NCBI GenBank assembly: GCA_964620325.1
Contig: CAZUIM010000016.1
Span: 1-56,499, forward strand
Origin: CAZMYM01 sp964620325
GTDB taxonomy: Bacteria > Bipolaricaulota > Bipolaricaulia > UBA7950 > UBA9294
Length of the DNA: 56,499 bases
Reading direction: 5' to 3'
Positions 51,531 through 56,499 of this stretch are shown here, one piece after another (the stretch's first letter is position 1; the number at the start of each line of letters is the position of its first letter). A model generated the notes under the pieces. It searched no databases, was not told the DNA's origin, and worked only from the letters and a program-made list of their open reading frames with translations. A program made the position numbers and the translations under genes.

Positions 51531-51559
51531 AGAATAGACCGACGATCGCGGACTGTCAA
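51531..51559 (-). promoter_or_regulatory. Consensus promoter of livK leader
   Basis: TTGACA (51554-51559), 17 bp, TATTCT (51531-51536) on the minus strand. The leader ATG is ten bases after the -10, so the transcript is leaderless or nearly so. Confidence 0.85.
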
Positions 51560-51579
51560 GACCCCTCGGCGAAATACCT

Positions 51580-52113
51580 GTGGTTGTCTTGAATGCCCGT
51601 CATACGTGTTCATTTGAGGAGATCCGTGGGGGACCGTCGAGTCCCGTCGTGGTTGTCATTCTGCTGGTCTCGGTGAGTTTGGTGGCTGCTGGCACGGTCG
51701 CGGCAGGCGGCTACGATGCAGGTGTGCTTTGCTCCGTAGGGTGCGGAGCCATCTGCTGGGAGGGAGGTAAGGTCTGTGAGGAATGGGACGCCGTGCTCTA
51801 CTGCTCTGGCGACCCAGTCCCGACAGCTTCTCAGGATATTCAGATTGCAGGATGGCTGCTCATGAATCACGGACAAACACGAGGCCAGGGCCTGTTCTTG
51901 CTGCGATTCGCCGTGCTTCTGTGGGCATGGCCATCCGGGCCCGCAGTAGTTGGCGTGTGGTGTGGCCTCCTCTTCTCCGCGGTCCTTTCCTGTCTCGATC
52001 TGGCTTGCACGTGCTGTTCCACGATGGATCTGCCTCCCGATCGCGGCTGCCGGTTCCGGACTCGCGGCCCTCGGAATCCTGCATCGCTTGGACCTGGATG
52101 CCCCGACCGGTGA
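51580..52113 (+). CDS. Doubtful ORF: secretion-signal-like segment and Cys-rich region
   Basis: A 177-codon frame from a GTG. Residues about 23-43 look like a signal peptide (VVVVILLVSVSLVAAGTVAA), followed by a Cys-rich stretch (GVLCSVGCGAICW, KVCEEW, LYCSGD) and a second hydrophobic segment (GLFLLRFAVLLWAWPSG). No ribosome-binding site fits the start. Another frame (from about 51950) also carries hydrophobic stretches. Base composition is less GC-biased than neighbours. It could be a decayed or transferred small secreted protein, or nothing. No function assigned. Confidence 0.25.
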   Translation: MVVLNARHTCSFEEIRGGPSSPVVVVILLVSVSLVAAGTVAAGGYDAGVLCSVGCGAICWEGGKVCEEWDAVLYCSGDPVPTASQDIQIAGWLLMNHGQTRGQGLFLLRFAVLLWAWPSGPAVVGVWCGLLFSAVLSCLDLACTCCSTMDLPPDRGCRFRTRGPRNPASLGPGCPDR

Positions 52114-52261
52114 CGGGTTCAATCCGAGATTGCCTGCGGGAATCGCGTGGGGAATGAACTTCGTACTCGTTCCATGGCTGGCGTTGTCTCGGTCGCGCCC
52201 ACCGGGCCGCCAAGCGAAACGTGACGTGAGAGCGGGGGCCGCCCTTGCCACAGATCCGCCA

Positions 52262-53581
52262 CTACAAGACGGGCAAGTACCGGTCGATCTCGTACTGGTG
52301 GACCCGCGAGCGGTAGGCGTCCCACTCGATCCGCTTGTTCTCGACGAACTTGGCGAAGATGTGATCGCCGAGGGCGCGGCGGACGAGCTCGGAGGATTCC
52401 ATGCACGCGATCGCCTCGTTCAGACTCCCCGGGAGCATGTCGATCCCCAATTCCGTGCGTTCCTCGGCGGTCATGGCGTAGACGTCGAGATCGACCGGCT
52501 CGGGGACCGGATAGCCTTTCTCGATCCCCTCGAGGCCGACGGAGAGCATCGCGGTGAACGCGAGGTAGGGGTTGCAGGCGGAGTCGGGGGCGCGGAACTC
52601 GATCCGCGTCGCGCTCTCCCGGCCGACCTGATACATCGGGATCCGGATCATGTTGCTCCGGTTCCGCCTCGCCCACGTAATGTAGACCGGCGCCTCGTAG
52701 CCCGGGACCAGCCGCTTGAACGAGTTCACCCACTGGGCGCACAGGCCGATGATCTCCTTCGCATGCTGCATGAGGCCCGCGATGTACCCTCGGGCGAGAT
52801 CGGAGAGATGGAGCGGATCCTCGGGATCGAAGAAGGCGTTCCGCCCGTCGGCGTAGACGAGCGACTGGTGCGTGTGCAACCCGGAGCCGTTCTCGGCGTG
52901 GAGCGGCTTGGGCATGAAGGTCGCAAAGACGCCGTGACGGCGTGCGACCTCCTTGATCAGGTAGCGACAGGTCATCAGCGCATCGGCCATTTCGAGCGCC
53001 GGGCGATGCCTCAGGTCGATCTCCTCCTGCCCTGGGGCGACCTCGTGATGGGCCGCTTCGACCGCGATTCCCATCCCGCCGATCGCCGAAACGGTCTCCC
53101 GGCGGATGCCGGTCGCCTCGTCCGGCGGCGAAAGGTCGAAGTAGCCGGCGGCGTCGAGCGCCTCGACCGCGTCGCTCGTTCGGAAGTAGAAGTACTCGAG
53201 CTCCGTCCCCACGTACATCGTCAGTCCCCGGGCTCGCGCTCGCTCGAGCGCCTGCTTGAGGGCGTAGCGTGGATCCCCCTCGTACGGCTCGCCGCCCGGC
53301 CGGACGACGTCGCAGATCATCCGACCGACGTTCTCCCAGGGGAGGACCGCGAAGGTCTCCGGGTCCGGCCGGAGGAGCATGTCGCTCTCGTCGATCCGCG
53401 CAAACCCGTGGATCGACGAGCCATCGAACCCGATCCCTTCCTCGATCGCCTTCGGCAGTTCGCCGGCCGGAATCTCGATCGACTTGAGCATCCCGAGGAG
53501 GTCGGTGAACCAGAGCTGGACGAACCGCACCTCGTTCTCCTTGACCTTCCGCAGCAGATCCTCCGTACGCGTCTTCGCCAT
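52262..53581 (-). CDS. glnA: Glutamine synthetase, type I
   Basis: 439 residues, the shorter GSI-alpha size. FTDLLGMLKSIEIPA, GIGFDGSSIHGFARI, MYVGTELEYFYF, HHEVAPGQEEIDLRH, NGSGLHTHQSL and ATRIEFRAPDSACNPYLAF are complete. The central insertion and adenylylation-site loop of GSI-beta are absent, so control by adenylylation is unlikely. It assimilates ammonium into Gln. GGAGGTG precedes the ATG. Its own promoter reads away from the ATPase gene upstream. Confidence 0.97.
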   Translation of the reverse strand: MAKTRTEDLLRKVKENEVRFVQLWFTDLLGMLKSIEIPAGELPKAIEEGIGFDGSSIHGFARIDESDMLLRPDPETFAVLPWENVGRMICDVVRPGGEPYEGDPRYALKQALERARARGLTMYVGTELEYFYFRTSDAVEALDAAGYFDLSPPDEATGIRRETVSAIGGMGIAVEAAHHEVAPGQEEIDLRHRPALEMADALMTCRYLIKEVARRHGVFATFMPKPLHAENGSGLHTHQSLVYADGRNAFFDPEDPLHLSDLARGYIAGLMQHAKEIIGLCAQWVNSFKRLVPGYEAPVYITWARRNRSNMIRIPMYQVGRESATRIEFRAPDSACNPYLAFTAMLSVGLEGIEKGYPVPEPVDLDVYAMTAEERTELGIDMLPGSLNEAIACMESSELVRRALGDHIFAKFVENKRIEWDAYRSRVHQYEIDRYLPVL

Positions 53582-53593
53582 GGTTCACCTCCG

Positions 53594-53605
53594 TCGAAGC
53601 TTCGA
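53594..53605 (-). promoter_or_regulatory. Palindrome in glnA leader
   Basis: TCGAAGCTTCGA, a 12-base perfect palindrome immediately before the glnA Shine-Dalgarno. It could be a protein-binding site or a small RNA hairpin affecting translation. It does not match the TnrA/GlnR consensus. Confidence 0.35.
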
Positions 53606-53617
53606 TTGAATGCGCGG

Positions 53618-53646
53618 AGTCTACGGGCGACCCATCGGGCGGGCAA
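53618..53646 (-). promoter_or_regulatory. Promoter of glnA
   Basis: TTGCCC (53641-53646), 17 bp, TAGACT (53618-53623) on the minus strand, giving a leader of about 30 bases. No sigma54 (GG-N10-GC) pattern stands out. Confidence 0.6.
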
Positions 53647-53716
53647 GCGGGATCCAACCGCGAGGTCCTCCCTCGTCCTCGACGGGATAGACTACCCTCC
53701 GAGGAGACGGGCCGCT

Positions 53717-54568
53717 GTGGCTCGGAAGGAGGAACGGATCGGCGTGGAACTGACGATCGAGCGAATCGAGGAGGCGATCGGCTTCGTCCTCGAGGGCGGA
53801 TGCCGCCGCCTCGACCTGCGAGGCGTTCGCTTCGCCGATCCGTACGGCCTTCTCCTCCTCCACCTTCTCGCCAGGGACGGCGCCGAACGCGGCCGGCCGC
53901 TCGACATCCTTTGGCCCGATCGGACTCCGGCCGGCCGCTGGATCCGAGCGATGGGCCTTCCGGCCGGCCTCGCCCGCGGCCGGCCCTCGAAGAGCCCGAA
54001 CGTCCGGACGGCCCTTCAGCCGATCACCCCGATCGAGGACGAGCGCGCGATCGTCGATCTCGTCAACCACTTCGACGCCCGCCTCGCCGAACGCTACCCG
54101 CTCGACGACGCCCCCCGGCGAGCGCTGATCCGGATCATGATCGAGCTGTTCCAGAACATCCCGCAGCACAGCAACGCGACCGGCGAGATCGCCGATCCCC
54201 GCGGAATCGCCGCGATGCAGGACTACCGAGACGCCCTCATTCTCGCGATCGCGGACAAGGGAATTGGCCTGCGGACGAGCCTCGGCCTCCGGCAGGGGGA
54301 GTCCGTCGAGACCGACGCCGCCGCGATCGATGCGGTCGTCCTCCGTGGACTGAGCCGCTTCACCGATCCGGGGCGAGGGAAGGAGCTGATGCGGATCTTC
54401 CGGATGGTCCGCTCGTGGGACGGAACGGTCGCCGTTCGGAGCGGAAGCGCCCTCCTCTTCCACGATCCGGAGCGAGGGGCCGACATCCACGATGTCGCCC
54501 CCTTCCCGGGCGTCCAGATCGCGCTGGTGATTCCACGGCGCGTCTTCGGAATCGGCGAGGGCGCATAG
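53717..54568 (+). CDS. ATP-binding regulatory protein (histidine-kinase-like ATPase) with STAS-like N-terminus
   Basis: 283 residues from GTG 53717 (GAGGAG upstream); GTG 53744 is the alternative. The N-terminal region resembles a STAS fold (GGCRRLDLRGVRFADPYGLLLLHLL). The C-terminal region has HATPase features: IRIMIELFQNIPQHSN (N box), LILAIADKGIGLRTSL (G1-like DxGxG) and GRGKELMRIFRMVRSWDGTVAVRSG. There is no histidine phosphorylation site. It pairs with the STAS-like/winged-helix protein downstream (44 bases away). A partner-switching regulator is inferred; target unknown. Confidence 0.75.
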   Translation: MARKEERIGVELTIERIEEAIGFVLEGGCRRLDLRGVRFADPYGLLLLHLLARDGAERGRPLDILWPDRTPAGRWIRAMGLPAGLARGRPSKSPNVRTALQPITPIEDERAIVDLVNHFDARLAERYPLDDAPRRALIRIMIELFQNIPQHSNATGEIADPRGIAAMQDYRDALILAIADKGIGLRTSLGLRQGESVETDAAAIDAVVLRGLSRFTDPGRGKELMRIFRMVRSWDGTVAVRSGSALLFHDPERGADIHDVAPFPGVQIALVIPRRVFGIGEGA

Positions 54569-54611
54569 AGAAAAGCGACCACGGTTGACGAACGGCTCGA
54601 AGACGGGTTCA

Positions 54612-55178
54612 ATGAACCGAATGAAACGACAGGCGTTCTCCGTTGCGCAGTTCGGCACCCGACTCGGCACCCGCACCGAGGGCGAGGCGGCCCGCCTCGC
54701 GCTCCTTGCCACGCTCGAGGCGACCCCGCCGGACGGCCAGATTCTGGTCTCTCTCGACGAGATCGAGGTTCTCTCCGGATCGTTCGCCGACGAGCTGATC
54801 GCCAAGAGCTACCAGCTTCTCGTCTCCGGTCTCTACGCCGATCGAACCATGGTCATCGGAGCGTCGGCGCCCGAGGTGACCGAAGGACTCGACGACAAGC
54901 TGTCGCAACGGGGGCTCGCGATGCTCTGCGTTCACGATGGCGGGTGGTCGATCCTCGGGCAGCTCGCCGATCCCCACCGCGAAACCCTCGCCCTCGTCAT
55001 CGATCGACGCGCGGCGACGGCGAAGGAGCTGGCCGATGCCCTCGGGATTCCCGCAAACGCATGTCACCAGCGCCTCCGCCGCCTCGTCGACCTCCGCCTC
55101 GTCTTCCAAGAGCGGATCGGCGACGCCGCTCCGAGGACGCAGTACCGTTTCCGCTCGATTCTCCATGCGAGCGGTTGA
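54612..55178 (+). CDS. STAS-like (DUF4325) protein with winged-helix C-terminus
   Basis: 188 residues from ATG 54612; ATG 54621 or TTG 54585 are possible, none with a Shine-Dalgarno. The N-terminal half has the DUF4325 pattern (LVSLDEIEVLSGSFADELIAKSYQLL). The C-terminal half is a helix-turn-helix/winged-helix (ATAKELADALGIPANACHQRLRRLVDLRLVFQ). DUF4325 proteins occur beside or fused to histidine-kinase-like ATPases such as the upstream gene. A TTGACG-17-TTCAAT element (54585-54613) could give an internal leaderless promoter. Its stop lies in the next promoter's -35. Confidence 0.7.
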   Translation: MNRMKRQAFSVAQFGTRLGTRTEGEAARLALLATLEATPPDGQILVSLDEIEVLSGSFADELIAKSYQLLVSGLYADRTMVIGASAPEVTEGLDDKLSQRGLAMLCVHDGGWSILGQLADPHRETLALVIDRRAATAKELADALGIPANACHQRLRRLVDLRLVFQERIGDAAPRTQYRFRSILHASG

Positions 55179-55216
55179 CAAAGCACGTTCACTTTATACA
55201 ATGAATCCGGTGTATA
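55175..55216 (+). promoter_or_regulatory. Promoter with operator-like dyad before the dinB operon
   Basis: TTGACA (55175-55180), 16 bp, TACAAT (55197-55202). A perfect dyad TATACA-N10-TGTATA (55195-55216) overlaps the -10 and the transcription start, where a repressor would block initiation. dinB genes are usually DNA-damage-inducible. The dyad does not match the E. coli or Bacillus LexA consensus, so the regulator is open. Confidence 0.65.
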
Positions 55217-55220
55217 TTGG

Positions 55221-55475
55221 ATGATCCACTCGGTGAACGAAACGATCGATGCGCTCGTCATCTACCGCCGCGGGGCCCCGCACCCCCTCTTGCACGCGTT
55301 TCGCTGGAGGGATCGACGGTACAACATCAACGAGACCTTCTTCGTCCACCGAGAGCGCAACGGCGAAACGATCTACCTTTGTTACTCCGTCGCGAGCGGA
55401 GGGGATCGGTTCGAGCTTCGACTCGACACGACGTTGGGGCGTTGGACCCTCGAAGCGATCGACGCTTCGAACTAG
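55221..55475 (+). CDS. Small conserved protein, DUF6504-like
   Basis: 84 residues. The pattern ALVIYRRGAPHPLLHAFRWRDRRYNINE ... YLCYSVASGGDRFELRLDTTLGRWTLEAID (given in parts) resembles DUF6504 proteins, short beta-rich proteins often encoded beside Y-family polymerase or imuB genes. 11 bases upstream of dinB, sharing its promoter, so a role in translesion synthesis is plausible but unproven. No Shine-Dalgarno is visible. Confidence 0.65.
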   Translation: MIHSVNETIDALVIYRRGAPHPLLHAFRWRDRRYNINETFFVHRERNGETIYLCYSVASGGDRFELRLDTTLGRWTLEAIDASN

Positions 55476-55486
55476 TGAGGTCCCCA

Positions 55487-56499
55487 GTGGAACGCATCAT
55501 CTTCCACCTCGACATGGACGCGTACTTCGCGTCGATCGAGCAACAGGTCGACCCGAAGCTGCGCGGTCGTCCGATCGGGGTGACCGGGCGGCCGACCGAA
55601 CGCTCGATCGTGGTGGCCTTCTCCCGCGAGGCGAAGCGATTCGATGTCCGAACCGGGATGCCCGTCTGGGAGGCCCGACGGGTCTGCCGCTCGCTCCATT
55701 TCGTCCCCGGTCGACCGGAACGCTACGTCGAGACGACCAAGCGCTTCCTCGCAATCCTCAAGCGCTACACGCCGAGGATCGAGGTCTTCAGCACCGACGA
55801 GGTGTTCATGGACATGACCGAAGAGGTCGATCGGTACGGGGGTGCCGTGGCGTTGGCGGAGCGGATCAAGGCGCGGTTTCGAGAAGAGCTCGGACCGTGC
55901 ATCACGACGACGATCGGAATCGCCGCCAACAAGACGTTCGCCAAGCTGATCGCCAAACGCCACAAGCCGGACGGTCTCGGATACCTCTCGGAGAACGACC
56001 TTCCCGAGCTTCTCCGGACGACACCGGTCGGCGAGGTCTGCGGGATCGGACCGCGAATCGAGCGACGCCTCGCGCGGATGGGGGTCCGGACTCTCGCCGA
56101 GCTCGGCGAGCTCCCGACCGCTTTACTGAAACGGGAATTCGGCGTCTACGGTCTCTTCCTGAAACGGGTCGGAATCGGGATCGATCTGTCCCCCGTGATC
56201 CCCTACAGCGATGTTCCGCCCCCGAAGTCGGTCGGGCACTCCCGCTCCCTCCCGCCGGCGTTGCGCACCTTCCCCCTCGCCCTCCTCGTCCTGCGGGACC
56301 TCTGCGACAAGGTCGCCCGCCGAATGCGAAAGCTCGGCTACGTCGGGCGAACGGTGCACTGTGGGTTCCGCCTCGGCCCGACCGGTCCGTATCACGGGAA
56401 GCAAACGACGCTCGACACCCCGACCGACGATGGGGAACGGATCTACCGGGCCTGCCTCGACACCCTGCGCGAGATTCCAACTCATCCGGAGATCGTCAA
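55487..56499 (+). CDS. dinB: DNA polymerase IV (partial, runs off window)
   Basis: 337 codons are visible from a GTG start (GTGAGGT five bases upstream); no stop before the window end. Catalytic residues in HLDMDAYFASIEQQ (first Asp) and VFSTDEVFMDMT (Asp-Glu); FSREAKRFDVRTGMPVWEA, TTIGIAANKTFAKLIAKRHKPDG and the helix-hairpin-helix GIGPRIERRLARMGV identify a Y-family Pol IV; the little-finger domain begins near KSVGHSRSLP. Error-prone lesion bypass. The visible catalytic core is intact; a C-terminal clamp-binding motif would lie beyond the window. Confidence 0.93.
   Translation, partial: MERIIFHLDMDAYFASIEQQVDPKLRGRPIGVTGRPTERSIVVAFSREAKRFDVRTGMPVWEARRVCRSLHFVPGRPERYVETTKRFLAILKRYTPRIEVFSTDEVFMDMTEEVDRYGGAVALAERIKARFREELGPCITTTIGIAANKTFAKLIAKRHKPDGLGYLSENDLPELLRTTPVGEVCGIGPRIERRLARMGVRTLAELGELPTALLKREFGVYGLFLKRVGIGIDLSPVIPYSDVPPPKSVGHSRSLPPALRTFPLALLVLRDLCDKVARRMRKLGYVGRTVHCGFRLGPTGPYHGKQTTLDTPTDDGERIYRACLDTLREIPTHPEIV

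Noticed and set aside
51950..53680. Plus-strand frame open across glnA into the ATPase gene
   Set aside because: Antisense to a certain glnA. The real gene in this frame begins near 53717, after the glnA start.

Overview
The window is a GC-rich stretch of bacterial chromosome, dense with housekeeping genes. It includes translation genes (rplS, rpsP, rpsT, rplY, pheT, hisS, trpS), secretion and membrane genes (ffh, secF, yidC), riboflavin and fatty-acid genes, an anaerobic ribonucleotide reductase with its activase, and a branched-chain amino acid ABC transporter. Strict-anaerobe chemistry (NrdD/NrdG, AmrS), an SLH protein shaped like a small Thermotoga Omp-alpha, several secreted beta-rich proteins with a C-terminal aromatic residue, an archaeal-type asparagine synthetase and a TM1570-like methyltransferase beside trmD all point to a deep-branching, outer-membrane-bearing anaerobe. 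Candidatus Bipolaricaulota (Acetothermia/OP1) or a relative is my best guess. This is inference from gene content, not a placement.

Layout. 1-5 kb: a heptamer tandem repeat, three secreted paralogues (two of them identical 1.29-kb duplicates with separate promoters) and the SLH protein. 5-11.5 kb (minus): accB-accC-ffh-rpsP-khpA-trmD-methyltransferase-rplS-rnhB, without rimM. 11.6-18.8 kb (plus): a CNNM/CBS protein, an M1-like peptidase with a beta-rich C-terminal domain, a 60-bp hairpin-repeat array that encodes two short ORFs starting with PheT's own first seven residues, then pheT and tsaE. 18.9-30.2 kb: amrS, an ABC-F ATPase with yggS, then (minus) stand-alone GlmU acetyltransferase-prs-rplY-pth-clpC-radA-PNP. 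30.4-37.5 kb: trpS, nrdD-nrdG, rpsT-secF-recJ. 37.6-45 kb: yidC-jag-mnmE (minus) and ribE-ribBA-ribH-hisS-adenosine-specific kinase (plus), fired from back-to-back promoters. 45-51.6 kb: archaeal-type asparagine synthetase and the liv transporter. 52-56.5 kb: glnA, a two-gene ATPase/STAS-like regulatory module, a small DUF6504-like gene and dinB, cut by the window end.

The most notable signals are regulatory. Two separate transcription-attenuation leaders appear to control the branched-chain amino acid transporter. livK is preceded by a consensus promoter, a 22-codon leader peptide ending in a Val/Leu/Ile run, an intervening hairpin and an intrinsic terminator. livGFHM is preceded by a promoter, a 23-codon leader ending Ile-Pro-Phe-Ile-Val-Thr, a hairpin and a strong terminator. 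Promoters are readable as sigma70-type pairs (TTGNNN, 16-18 bp, TANNNT). Several sit so close to the ATG that the mRNA should be leaderless (ribE, the ABC-F gene, the livK leader). Other oddities are an apparent AUA start for rpsT and a TATACA-N10-TGTATA dyad over the promoter of the dinB operon.
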